From: XYA12-FULL-58-9 sp001798605
GTDB taxonomy: Bacteria > Myxococcota > XYA12-FULL-58-9
Length of the DNA stretch: 20,052 nucleotides
Direction: 5' to 3'
NCBI GenBank assembly: GCA_036736205.1
Contig: DAINMX010000103.1
Location: forward strand, 1 to 20,052
Of this stretch, positions 1-7,905 are shown one piece after another (within the stretch, counting starts at the first letter, position 1; each line of letters opens with the position of its first letter). The notes below the pieces were generated by a model. It was not told the DNA's origin, did no database searches, and was given only the letters and a program-made list of their open reading frames with translations. A program made the translations under genes and the position numbers.

Positions 1-276
1 CTGTAGTAGCCATTCAGCCTCCAAGCGTACTCGTCGCCGATGGGTACCGGCCAAACGGTGTAGCTCGCGCTGAACCCTGTGCCGGTGTTGAGATACACGC
101 GCCAATGCGGGTTTGAGGCTTCCCCCCACACGTCACTGACGTCGGTCGTGGTTTGATCTTCGCTGTCAACGAAGTCGGTCTTGCCATCCCCATTCATGTC
201 TACGAGACCGTGCTCGCTGTAGTAGCCATTCAGCCTCCAGGCGTACTCGTCGCCGATGGGTACCGACCAATACGTC
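1..276. repeat. Direct repeat with 216-bp (72-codon) period
   Basis: Bases 1 to about 60 recur at 217 to about 276 with only a few differences; both copies encode VPIGDEYAWRLNGYYS in the lipoprotein gene. The second unit begins at the window edge, so the copy number beyond it is unknown. Confidence 0.85.
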
Positions 277-794
277 GGCGTAGCTGAAAATCCTGTGGCC
301 GGAAGAATACAGATGCCTTGGTCGTCGCACGTCCCCGAAGAGCATGTGCCACAGGATTCGTCGCACACGGGGTCCGGCCCGCATGCACGGCCCGAGCAAT
401 TCTTCACACAAGTATCAGGAACACATTGTCCCGATGAATTGCAGGCACCACCGTCACAGGGGCCACAGGAAGCCCCGCAAACAGGATCGGGCCCACACAC
501 GCGGGTGCCACAATCGGGCACACATCCCGCACACTCAGAGAAATCGAAGGCCGCACACCCCGGCTTGCACCCGAGGTTACCGTTGCCCATGCCCTGGGAA
601 AAACAGGTCTCCTCGCCGAAATCCAGACCATCACAGACTTCGTGACTGTCGATGGCACCGTTGCCGCACTTGGTGTTGTGAGTATAGATCGGCGACGGTG
701 CAGGTTCCTCAACGCCGCACGCTGCAACCAGGAGCAAGATAGGCGTCAGGCTCATCGAGCTCATCAGGCGCAAAACAACATTCGCCTTGTTCAT
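1..794 (-). CDS. Cys-rich lipoprotein with calcium-loop/FG-GAP-like repeats (3' end outside window)
   Basis: The ATG at 794-792 follows a good ribosome site (GGGAGG, 5 nt away) and opens a frame that stays open to the left edge, so the C-terminus is missing. The first 26 residues form a lipoprotein signal ending in V-A-A-C (Cys26). Residues about 42-165 are a Cys-rich region with two near-copies of a CGPDPVC...SCG.C module. Next come calcium-loop segments of the DxNxDGxxD kind (DMNGDGKTDFVD), followed by WRVYLNTGTGFS. This is the pattern of FG-GAP/VCBS repeats, which often form beta-propellers. A 72-residue unit starts to repeat at the edge. Similar N-termini occur in SpvB/TcdB-type RHS toxins, but the visible part cannot decide whether this is one. 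It is probably an outer-membrane or surface lipoprotein. The presence of a lipoprotein is well supported; its function is unknown. Confidence 0.85.
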   Translation of the reverse strand, partial: MNKANVVLRLMSSMSLTPILLLVAACGVEEPAPSPIYTHNTKCGNGAIDSHEVCDGLDFGEETCFSQGMGNGNLGCKPGCAAFDFSECAGCVPDCGTRVCGPDPVCGASCGPCDGGACNSSGQCVPDTCVKNCSGRACGPDPVCDESCGTCSSGTCDDQGICILPATGFSATPTYWSVPIGDEYAWRLNGYYSEHGLVDMNGDGKTDFVDSEDQTTTDVSDVWGEASNPHWRVYLNTGTGFSASYTVWPVPIGDEYAWRLNGYY

Positions 795-1187
795 CAGTGC
801 CTCCCACGAAAGAGCAATCGGCCCCATTTCACCGATCAGACCAGAGATCGCAGAACCGCACCACAGTGCCACGGGTGCCCCGCATCCAAAAGGACATTTG
901 TTACCAGAATTGCGTATCTGTGCGCCACCCGAGAAGGGCAGAAAACCACAGCCATCCGCGGTCTCACGTCCTCGCCCTGGGGAAAGTCGCTGAGACTGAG
1001 GGCGACGGCGACGCGAAGAAACGAATCCACCCACCAGAAAACGTTGCGTCTCGGTTTGAGGGCCCATTTCGGTAGAGCACACTTCGCCCATCTGCGTGGC
1101 CAACGTTTCAAAAATGGCACCACTCGCGGGAAGCTGCTAGATGGCAATGATGATCCACTGCTTCCTGTTATTTATGCACTTGCGGTG
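795..1187. other. Divergent intergenic region, 393 bp
   Basis: This stretch separates the minus-strand Cys-rich lipoprotein from the plus-strand lipoprotein and must hold their promoters. Open frames run through it, but their translations are rich in Arg, His, Thr and Pro and look non-coding. I could not pick out convincing -35/-10 pairs or strong inverted repeats. Confidence 0.5.
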
Positions 1188-2072
1188 ATGGGCATGATCC
1201 AGAAGCTGCTCACAAGCGATCATGCGTTGTCTTTCACGCTCGATGCCAGACACTATTGGATCCGCCTTACGCAGATTGCGGCGCTTGTCTTTGTCAGTGG
1301 TGCGACGGCCTGCGCCTTGAACCGCACTTCCCATGAGGTGGCAAGCACTGTCCCATCAAATGCATCACAGACCCAAGTTACGGCAGGTAACGCAAATGAG
1401 CCTTTCTTGATAGATGCCATTACGTTTTCAGACGAAGTACCTGACCATATTCGGTTGCGATTTACAGAGGAGGACATGGGTCATCTTTTCGACCTTGCCA
1501 GATCCGTATCGGACAGACGTGTTGAGCAGATAACCATACAGCTGGTTTCTCACCCTGTGGACATTGTAGCTGCGAGGATTGTCTACACCCCAATACCGCT
1601 GGCCAAGAACATCTATGAAGCGGCAAAGTTGTGGGTCTTCTATGAACCGGTTTCGGCACCGAAAATGGCGGAGGACGAACACGATGGCGGGCCATCGGAT
1701 GCTGTATTTGTCAATCGTGGTTCGTGGTGGACCGAAACATCAGAGAATTTTGCGGTGTATCGTGAATATCATCTGGCCAGCGTTGATCGAGATTCAGAAG
1801 GCGGGGATGTCACTTCGCGAATTGCGCTGGAGGGATCTTTCGAGGATGGGGAAATCGAGCACCTCATCAAACAAATCCGAAGTCGCAAGATCGGACCATT
1901 GCCACAGCCTTTTGATCTAACGAAGGTGAATCGCATTACCAAGGAATTGTTTGAGGATGAGGTGCGCTATCTCCTCTACCATGTGAGAGGATTCGGGAGC
2001 TGGGATGTAATCGAGGTGCGCTTGCGAAACGGAGAATTCGTTCTTTGGGATTCGAGCACGTATCAATCGTAG
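1188..2072 (+). CDS. Putative lipoprotein of unknown function
   Basis: The frame is open much further upstream, but the upstream part overlaps the divergent gene and has no coding character. The likely start is ATG 1188, with ATG 1194 or TTG 1227 as alternatives; none has a strong ribosome site. The N-terminus has a hydrophobic stretch (IRLTQIAALVFVSGATAC) with an acceptable lipobox A-T-A-C; the Cys is residue 42 from ATG 1188 or residue 29 from TTG 1227. The shorter form gives a more normal signal peptide. The mature part of about 250 residues is acidic and soluble-looking, with WTETSENFAVYREYHL near the middle and ends in LRNGEFVLWDSSTYQS. I recognise no family. The gene converges with the SMI1/KNR4 gene 44 bp away. 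Coding status is fairly sure; start and function are not. Confidence 0.75.
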   Translation: MGMIQKLLTSDHALSFTLDARHYWIRLTQIAALVFVSGATACALNRTSHEVASTVPSNASQTQVTAGNANEPFLIDAITFSDEVPDHIRLRFTEEDMGHLFDLARSVSDRRVEQITIQLVSHPVDIVAARIVYTPIPLAKNIYEAAKLWVFYEPVSAPKMAEDEHDGGPSDAVFVNRGSWWTETSENFAVYREYHLASVDRDSEGGDVTSRIALEGSFEDGEIEHLIKQIRSRKIGPLPQPFDLTKVNRITKELFEDEVRYLLYHVRGFGSWDVIEVRLRNGEFVLWDSSTYQS

Positions 2073-2116
2073 GTTGAAAGGTGCGCTTTGCCGCAGTTGA
2101 ATACACGGCCGGTGTC

Positions 2117-2518
2117 CTAATTGACGACCATGAACTCTGAATCACGCCCAGCCAACGGTAGCCAATGCTCTGACCGAGCCTCTTCCTCCGTAATGCCCGG
2201 TTGGTCCCAGCTCGGTTCCATTTCCATATGAAACTTGATCCATTGGTACGCGTCCGTGCGATAGGCCAGCGCCAGCTTCGTGTCGAATAGGTCTAGGGTT
2301 TCCACGAATCCGTTGAGTTCATCGCGCTGGCCGTTGTGAATCGACCAGAGCGCTCGCAGGTCCGGCGGGAGCTTGAAACCAGATTGCCGTTCAACCTTCG
2401 CAAGTTGCTCCTCTGACGCCCCTTCAGCAAGATTCTCCGCGAGAAGTGGTGCGTGGCTCGCCAGCCAAGCTTTCGCCCTTTCAAACAACGCCGCGATCAA
2501 CGCGATGCGATCAGTCAT
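2117..2518 (-). CDS. SMI1/KNR4 family protein, short at the C-terminus
   Basis: A 133-residue protein starts at ATG 2518 after GAGGGGA, about 6 nt away. Residues about 30-60 carry the family signature: EGASEEQLAKVERQSGFKLP followed by PDLRALWSIHNGQ. Then come the conserved IKFHMEMEPSWDQPGIT and HWLPLAG segments. Members of the SMI1/KNR4 (SUKH) superfamily usually run on after the WLP motif through a further strand region; here the frame stops about 11 residues later, so the gene is short or slightly truncated. SUKH proteins are common immunity proteins in bacterial polymorphic-toxin loci, but no toxin is visible next to it. A Sel1-repeat remnant ends 10 bp upstream on the same strand, suggesting the two once formed one transcript. 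The family call is solid; the immunity role is inference. Confidence 0.85.
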   Translation of the reverse strand: MTDRIALIAALFERAKAWLASHAPLLAENLAEGASEEQLAKVERQSGFKLPPDLRALWSIHNGQRDELNGFVETLDLFDTKLALAYRTDAYQWIKFHMEMEPSWDQPGITEEEARSEHWLPLAGRDSEFMVVN

Positions 2519-2528
2519 CCAATTCCCC

Positions 2529-2663
2529 TCACTCCATTGTTCTTGATGCGCAATCAGGCTCCAGCCCAGCCATTCGGCATGCTTGCTCGAATAGTGCGGC
2601 AGCTCGCTTCTTGTCCACCTCAACTCCCGTGCCGTAGTGCAGGGCGTACCCCAATTGCATGCA
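2529..2663 (-). pseudogene. 3' remnant of a Sel1-repeat protein gene
   Basis: The last 44 codons before the stop at 2529 read as a typical Sel1 repeat: CMQLGYALHYGTGVEVDKKR followed by AAALFEQACRMAGLEPDC. They show the LG..Y..G.GV..D..+A..L++.AC spacing of Sel1-like repeats. Upstream codons come from the palindromic element at 2662-2754 and then lie antisense to the VIT/vWA region, so no Sel1 gene body remains. A Met (CMQLGY) near the start could in principle begin a tiny protein. A truncated gene cut by insertion or deletion at about 2662 is more likely. Confidence 0.6.
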
Positions 2664-2754
2664 GCTGTTTTGCCTCAGTTGGAACGTGACACCACAGGGC
2701 TCTTTGATAAGGAGCCTGAAGGAGTCACGTTCCAACTGAGGCAACACACAGCTG
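2662..2754. repeat. 93-bp near-perfect palindromic (MITE/REP-like) element
   Basis: A perfect 20-bp arm, tgcctcagttggaacgtgac at 2671-2690, pairs with 2724-2743. Pairing extends outward, with small indels, to cagctg at 2662-2667 and 2749-2754. It extends inward to GGCTC/GAGCC (2698-2702 and 2712-2716) around a 9-nt loop, tttgataag. It lies between the divergent SMI1 and VIT/vWA genes, so it is not placed as a terminator. It has no T-run and abuts the Sel1 remnant. Confidence 0.7.
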
Positions 2755-2909
2755 GGATTCTTTACAACCCACAGCGGCACTGTGTCTCTGGAGCCACAGC
2801 ACGCCGGGCCCACCCGATTTGCGACGAGCCGCGACCACGCACTGGTTCGAGCTGTCCGGTTTCTCCGCGCGATCGCGATGTCCTGCCACACGCATCCACG
2901 GAGAGATCG

Positions 2910-5244
2910 ATGCTTACAACATGGTTGCCTGCGCTGCTCATCAGCCAGATTGGCTTTCAATTGGCCAACCCGACAGTGCCGGTGCAGAGGGTCGCCTTTG
3001 GCACCACACAATTGCCATTGCAGGACGAGAGCCTGGAGATCGTGGTCGATGGCCAGCACGCCACCACCACAATGGAGCACATCTACCGCAACGAAACTCG
3101 AGGGCGACTCGAAGGCGTGTTCGAGCTGCGCACACCACCGGGAACCGAGGTGGAAGGCTTCTCCTATTGGAACGGTGAGCAACGCATCGTCGGCGAGGTT
3201 TTTGAAAAAGAGGCTGCCCGCCGCGTCTATGAAGGTGTGCGGGCGCAGCGGCGCGATCCCGGATTGTTGGAACGGATCGACGAAGGACTGTTTCGCTTTC
3301 GCGTTTTCCCTATCGAACCCGGCGAACGTAAACGGGTTCAGGTACGCTACTCGCGCTGGCTAGCGGTTCACGAGGACGAGATCGAATACCGTGCTCTGCT
3401 CACCGATGCGAATGCCCACATCACCATTCGCACCACAGGCATGCAAGATTTCCCGGAGCTCTACTCGCCCACCCATCGCTTGCACATCGAGACACTCGGC
3501 GAAGGTGCTTTTCACATCGCAGCCGAACCCAAGGAACGCGGCGAAGAGCTGGCGCTGCGCTGGCAAGCCACTTCTTCGCAATGGCGCTTGCGCGCCAGCG
3601 TTCACCAGGGCGACGACGAAAATGGGTTCCTCAACATTGCCATTTCAGCCCCACGAGGTGCCGTGACTGCTCAGGCGGGGCGCAACATCACGCTGCTGCT
3701 CGACCGTTCGGGGAGCATGGCCGGCGAGCCGTTTCGGCGCGCCAAGGACGCTGCGTTGGCCATGCTCATGCTGCTGCAACCCGCAGACCGGTTCAACATC
3801 ATATTCTTTGACGACAATGCCGACCCACTCTTCTCCGGGCTTGAGGACACGTCCGCCGCTAACCTGCAGCGTGCACGCGAGTATTTGGTGCGCACCCGTA
3901 CCGGCGGCGGCACGAACATTGCCAACGCCTTGGCTGCGGCCTTGGCGGCACAAAACGCTGATGAGCACCGCAACCTGGTGCTGCTGCTCACCGACGGCCG
4001 CTCCGATGCTCGTGCCGCCCTCGATGCCGCCAAGAACGACACGACAGACACCCGGATATTCACCGTGGGCCTCGGCAACGAGGTGTCAAAATCGATGTTG
4101 ACCCGACTCGCGGCTCTCAAGGGTGGACGCTTTTTGTTTGTCGATCGTACCGAAGAACTCGAAACGCAAATGCTGCGGGTGTTCACCAGTCTGAGCGCAC
4201 CGCTGTGGAGCGACACGGAAATCGTGGTCAACGACGCACCTATGCGTCAGGCCTACCCGCGACATCTGACCGACATCTTCCCCGGTGGGGAGCTGCACGT
4301 CACTGGTCGTTTCGATCCCGCCGAGCAGGTAGACATTTTGGTGCGCGGCCGCGTCGGTGGTGAGCTGCAAGAGCTACGCACCAGTATTTCTGCCACAGCA
4401 ACCGGCGACGGTACCTGGGTCGCGCGCCTGTGGGCACGCAACCACGTCAATGCATTGATGGAGGAAGAGGCCGAATACGGTGCCGACGCCGAGCGCACCA
4501 ACGAGTATATTGCTCTCGCGGTCGCCTACAACTTTGTCACTCCACACACAGCCTTTCTCGCTATTCCCGCGAGCGAGGTAACGGCCAATGTACGCCTCAC
4601 CCTCGATCAGGTGCTGGCTCACAAGAAGGCAGTCCTACAGGAACATCGGGAGGCGGCGGCACTGCTCAACCCGGAGGACGTCGCAGACGCAGATATGCAA
4701 GGGTTCCCTGCATTGGGTGCCATCGGCTTGGACTCCGGTGGTGCCATGCTGGGCGGCGGCGGGGGCAGTCTTTCTGGCACGGTGGTGGGCACNNNNNNNN
4801 NNAGTCGGTGGAGCCGGTGGCCTGGGCACCCGCGGCACCGGCCCAGGGGGCGGGGGCAGTAGCGGCGACATCGGCGGTCTTGGCAGCGTCAACTTCGGCG
4901 GCAAGACCGATTCCCACCGAGTTCGGGTGGGCCAGGTCGTGGTGGCCGGCAATTCCAAGGAAGTTGTTGCGAAGGTGCTCGCGCAAGCACGCAATCAGGT
5001 GCGCTATTGCTATGAAAAGGAGCTGCAACGCAAACCCGACCTCCGCGGCAAGGTGACCCTGACCTTTGTGATCAATGGCGAGGGTGTCGTTATTGATGTC
5101 AAGATCACGCAGAGCACTCTGGGCGACAACGGCAAAGCCGTGTGTGCATGCGTCGAGCGGATTGTGCGCGGGTTGCGCTTTCCGCGCCCTGCCGGTGGCG
5201 GCGCGACGACCGTCACCTACCCTTGGATCTTTGACTCGATGTAA
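2910..5244 (+). CDS. VIT and von Willebrand A domain protein with AgmX/PglI-type C-terminal domain (crosses assembly gap)
   Basis: The start is ATG 2910, preceded by GGAGAG about 5 nt away. A hydrophobic N-terminus (residues 5-20) suggests export, though it lacks basic residues. Residues about 35-165 form a VIT domain (VFEKEAARRVYEGVRAQRRD; RFRVFPIEPGE). Residues about 258-430 form a vWA domain with a MIDAS set: D265-R-S267-G-S269, the Thr of GGGTN, and LLTDGRSD. A Gly-rich segment follows and is broken by 10 N. Beyond it, about 145 residues match the C-terminal domain named after AgmX/PglI of myxobacteria (QARNQVRYCYEKELQRKPDL; FPRPAGGGATTVTYP), with a TonB-C-like layout. The two sides are in different frames as drawn, but any true gap length divisible by three joins them. 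This type is probably a cell-envelope protein; a gliding-motility link is by family name only. The gene stands alone. Confidence 0.88.
4793..4802. other. Assembly gap (10 N)
   Basis: The Ns lie in the Gly-rich linker of the VIT/vWA gene, between GGGGGSLSGTVVG and VGGAGGLGTRGTGPGGGG. The placeholder size is arbitrary. For one continuous protein, the number of missing bases must be a multiple of three, counting from the flanking ac and a. Low-complexity Gly codons probably caused the break. Confidence 0.95.
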
Positions 5245-5246
5245 TC

Positions 5247-5290
5247 CCAATCATGGGTGATTGGCCTCAAGCTGCTCAGGTTTGTCTGAG
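5247..5290. terminator. Two small hairpins between convergent genes
   Basis: CCAATCA-tggg-TGATTGG (5247-5264) is a perfect 7-bp stem with a 4-nt loop, starting 3 bp after the VIT/vWA stop. CTCAG/CTGAG (5275-5279 and 5286-5290) follows. There is no T-run on either strand, so a classical intrinsic terminator is not shown; the position between converging genes is the main support. Confidence 0.35.
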
Positions 5291-5341
5291 GTTGGGCAAC
5301 ACGAACACGCCTATTTGCGTCGAGAACGAGGCCGGACTCGA

Positions 5342-6667
5342 TTAGGGTATGGAGACGGGCTCGGGAATGATGTGGTCAACGTCATCCCCGCTGCCTAGCT
5401 GGCCCCAGATATTGTCCCCCCAGGCCATCACTGTGCCATCGGCCAATCGGGCCACACAAAAATCGCGACCCGCAGCAATATCCACGGCGGTAGAGATTCC
5501 CTGGGCAAAAACAGGGTCAGGTGAATCGGGCCCTTCGGTGTTGTTGCCGAGCTGGCCGTATTCGTTGTCGCCCCAGACCATGACTCGACCGTCCTCAAGC
5601 AGAGCCATGAAATGGTAGTACCCCACTGCGATCTTCGCCACCGGCTCGGAGATGGGGATGGCCACCGGGACGGTGGAGTATTCGGGCAAGAAGCTTCCGG
5701 TGGCGAGCTCGCCCTCCTCGTTGCGTCCCCAGGCAACCACCGACTTGTCGGCGAGCAGCGCCGCCGAAACCCGCCACCCAGCCACGACTTGAATGGCTGT
5801 GGATATGCCTTGCACAACCTGCGGCTCGTAGACGACATCCTCCCATTCATTCACTGTTCCGTTACCGAGCTGACCGGCGACGTTCCACCCCCAGGCACGT
5901 ACCTCGCCGTTTGCGAGACGGACCACTGTGTGCTCGAAGCCCGCCGCGATCTCGACCACATGGGTCAACGCTGGGATCTCCTGTGGGGTGAGACGCTCAC
6001 CGACAATGGCGTCGCCGCGCTCGCCCTTGCTGTTGTCGCCCCACGCCATGACGGTGTGTTCAGCAGTCAAGGCGAGGCTGTAAAAAAAGCCGGCCGAAAT
6101 TTGCTGAATGTTGGCCAGGTCATGCGCTTTCACCGGAGTAATCGCTAAATCATAGGCATCCGCAAAAACCGCGTCGGTGCTGCCGAGCTGGCCGTAAACA
6201 TTGTCACCAGCGCCCCACACCGTACCATCGGTGAGCAAGAACAGCGTGTGATATCCACCGCCGTCCACCTGTTTGGCCGGTCCGGGGAGAATGCACGCAG
6301 AAGGTGTATAGGTGTCGGCTTGATCCCCCACTCCCACTTGGCCATAGGTGTTGGAGCCCCAGCCATACACCGTGCCGTCAGCCATGAGCGCAAAACCGTG
6401 GTTTCGACCCGCAGAAAGACCAAACATCGTTGTGGGTATGCCGTCGCCCGTCAGGTCAGCATCTCCTGATTGGGCATCTCCTGATTGGGCATCTCCTGGT
6501 TGGGCATCTCCTGGTAGAGTGTCCCCGAATTGATACGAATCACCTGCTTGATCGGTGTCACCCAATTGCGGATCACCCAGAGTCCCTGTGGACGGGTCCG
6601 TCTCAGCACAGCTCGCCAACAAACACAATCCACATCCAATCCAAAAGATTCTATGCCAACGTGTCAT
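5342..6667 (-). CDS. RCC1-repeat (predicted beta-propeller) lipoprotein
   Basis: I chose ATG 6667 over ATG 6679 because GGAG sits 6 nt upstream of it. The signal peptide ends in a clean lipobox L17-A-S-C20. Residues about 22-75 are a low-complexity linker rich in GD (GDAQPGDAQSGDAQSGD). The rest holds about seven RCC1 repeats with the signature V.xWG.N..GQLG: VYGWGSNTYGQVG, VWGAGDNVYGQLG, VMAWGDNSKGERG, VRAWGWNVAGQLG, VVAWGRNEEGELA, VMVWGDNEYGQLG and VMAWGDNIWGQLG. Seven blades fit a closed propeller. Such bacterial RCC1 lipoproteins are common in Myxococcota; their ligand is usually unknown. A surface-anchored binding or scaffold role is inference. The gene is monocistronic and converges with the VIT/vWA gene. 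Confidence 0.93.
   Translation of the reverse strand: MTRWHRIFWIGCGLCLLASCAETDPSTGTLGDPQLGDTDQAGDSYQFGDTLPGDAQPGDAQSGDAQSGDADLTGDGIPTTMFGLSAGRNHGFALMADGTVYGWGSNTYGQVGVGDQADTYTPSACILPGPAKQVDGGGYHTLFLLTDGTVWGAGDNVYGQLGSTDAVFADAYDLAITPVKAHDLANIQQISAGFFYSLALTAEHTVMAWGDNSKGERGDAIVGERLTPQEIPALTHVVEIAAGFEHTVVRLANGEVRAWGWNVAGQLGNGTVNEWEDVVYEPQVVQGISTAIQVVAGWRVSAALLADKSVVAWGRNEEGELATGSFLPEYSTVPVAIPISEPVAKIAVGYYHFMALLEDGRVMVWGDNEYGQLGNNTEGPDSPDPVFAQGISTAVDIAAGRDFCVARLADGTVMAWGDNIWGQLGSGDDVDHIIPEPVSIP
6459..6518. repeat. 15-bp tandem repeat, 4 copies
   Basis: The unit gcatctcctgattgg runs 6459-6473, 6474-6488, 6489-6503 and, diverged at its end, 6504-6518. It encodes the five-residue linker unit GDAQ(S/P) of the RCC1 lipoprotein. 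Because the unit is a multiple of three, copy-number change would alter linker length without breaking the frame. Confidence 0.9.
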
Positions 6668-6673
6668 ACGAAG

Positions 6674-6677
6674 CTCC
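6674..6677 (-). promoter_or_regulatory. Ribosome binding site deciding the RCC1 lipoprotein start
   Basis: GGAG on the minus strand lies 6 nt before ATG 6667. The alternative ATG at 6679 overlaps this site and has no ribosome site of its own. Confidence 0.6.
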
Positions 6678-6749
6678 ATGGCGTTTCGTGCTGTCTCATC
6701 ATTTTGTGGTGACCCTTGTCAACGCCTTGTCGCTGTCAGATTCCTTCCC

Positions 6750-7077
6750 TCAAAAAACCGCTCGCGGCCACGGCGACGTTGTTGTTCCATAGTTGCCAAT
6801 CCACCCCGCCTTGCATTTGAGCCAACCGAACACGGTGCGCACAAAGATGCGAATCTGCGGGGCGACCTTCACGGCGCTGGCCTCATCAACCTTGAACTTG
6901 CCCTCGCGCTCGGCAATGGCGAATGCATTTTCGAACTGCTTCTTGATGGCGAAGAACGGCACCCGCTCTCGCGCGATCCTGGTGCCGCGCGATGTTGCGA
7001 AGTTGCGCGGTGCCAGGCGGGTCCTCACGGCGCACGACGTTCCACATACTGGCATCGCGATGCCAGTATTCCTGCAA
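6750..7077 (-). pseudogene. Possible frameshifted gene remnant downstream of the toxin-antitoxin operon
   Basis: Two minus frames look coding in succession. The first begins at TTG 7077 or ATG 7047, six bases after the toxin stop, and reads MWNVVRREDPPGTAQLRNIA. In a frame one base shifted, it is followed by RIARERVPFFAIKKQFENAF and KVDEASAVKVAPQIRIFVRT, ending at TGA 6752-6750. Joining them needs a single-base frameshift at roughly 6980-7000. I recognise no family. It could be a decayed third gene of the operon, a sequencing indel, or chance. The start of the second frame (ATG 7055) lies inside the 24-bp palindrome at 7046-7069. Confidence 0.35.
7046..7069. repeat. Perfect 24-bp palindrome
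   Basis: The half-site atactggcatcg at 7046-7057 is followed at once by its exact reverse complement at 7058-7069, with no loop. It lies 15 bp beyond the toxin stop. There is no T-run on the transcribed strand, so it is not a standard intrinsic terminator. A protein-binding or recombination site is equally possible. Confidence 0.85.
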
Positions 7078-7083
7078 ACTCGA

Positions 7084-7905
7084 TCACGGCCCGCGAACGC
7101 CCAGCCTGCTCAGCAGCCGGTGCATCAGTTCGAACGCCTCGCGTTGCCGCAGCGCCCGGTCGTCCTGATCGGCGAGCTCCTCGAAGTCGGCCACCGATTT
7201 CGGACCCACGTGTCTCTCCGAGGCGAACTTCTCGTCCAGCAGCGCCAGCGCCTCGCGCACCAGCCCGTGGTTGCGCAACGGGCGGAACTCGGCCACCAGG
7301 TCGTCGATTTGAGCCCGGCGCGAGCTCAGACAGTAGTAGATGTCCCAGGCGTCCTTCTCCTTGAGCCGGTCGCGCATCGCGAACGCCTTCATCACAATGA
7401 AGGGTACGATCGACGCCACGCGCACGCGCGCGGTGTCTTCGGCACCGCCCGGCAGGGTGCCCGTGAGCGTGAGCTCCACCGTGCCCTCGAAGGCCAGATC
7501 GCATCCTCTCGCCTTGCGCGCCTGCACGCCGCCAGCGTCCTGATGACGGTGGCGGTGCCCAGTGCCTTCGTACTCGCCGGCCAGGAGGTCCACCTGCACC
7601 TGGGCGTCCTTCCCGCCAATCCGCATGGGCCGGTGATAGATGAAGGGCTGCTTCCCTTGTCGGTAGTCACAGCCCAGCAGCAGCTCGCGGATCGTCCGGT
7701 AGCTCCCCTCGTCGAGGTGCCGATGATCGAGCGCGAGGTCGACGTCGGTGCTGCCGACATGCCCACCCGGCATGAGCAGCTCGGGCACCCAGCCACCGAC
7801 GACGACGATCTGGTCCCTGAACGCCCCGAGGAGGTTTGATAGCTCGATCAGCACCGACCGCGCGGCCGTCACCATCTCGGCGTTGTAGTCGCGTCGGCTC
7901 ACCAT
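7084..7905 (-). CDS. AbiEii-like nucleotidyltransferase, type IV toxin-antitoxin toxin
   Basis: This 273-residue protein has the minimal nucleotidyltransferase pattern of the AbiEii/AbiGii toxin family. It has a GG motif at residues 37-38 (VVVGGWVPELL), then GSTDVDLAL with metal-ligand candidates D54 and D56, and a third acidic residue at D106 (VQVDLL). The conserved helical segment IVPFIVMKAFAMRDRLKEKD then AWDIYYC follows. Known AbiEii-family toxins are nucleotidyltransferases, and some modify tRNA acceptor ends; the target here is unknown. The ATG at 7905 overlaps the end of the upstream antitoxin gene by 7 bp (ATGGTGA), so the pair is translationally coupled. The length is normal and the active-site residues are intact, so the toxin looks functional. 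The GC content is visibly higher than in the flanking lipoprotein genes, consistent with an acquired block. Confidence 0.88.
   Translation of the reverse strand: MVSRRDYNAEMVTAARSVLIELSNLLGAFRDQIVVVGGWVPELLMPGGHVGSTDVDLALDHRHLDEGSYRTIRELLLGCDYRQGKQPFIYHRPMRIGGKDAQVQVDLLAGEYEGTGHRHRHQDAGGVQARKARGCDLAFEGTVELTLTGTLPGGAEDTARVRVASIVPFIVMKAFAMRDRLKEKDAWDIYYCLSSRRAQIDDLVAEFRPLRNHGLVREALALLDEKFASERHVGPKSVADFEELADQDDRALRQREAFELMHRLLSRLGVRGP

Noticed and set aside
642..1187. N-terminal extension of the plus-strand lipoprotein back to 642
   Set aside because: It overlaps the oppositely transcribed lipoprotein gene, is non-coding in character and would bury the signal peptide.
6793..7839. A 348-codon plus-strand open frame opposite the toxin gene
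   Set aside because: It is the antisense of a clear AbiEii-type gene; GC-rich codons keep the opposite strand open, and the translation is His/Arg-rich with no recognisable motif.
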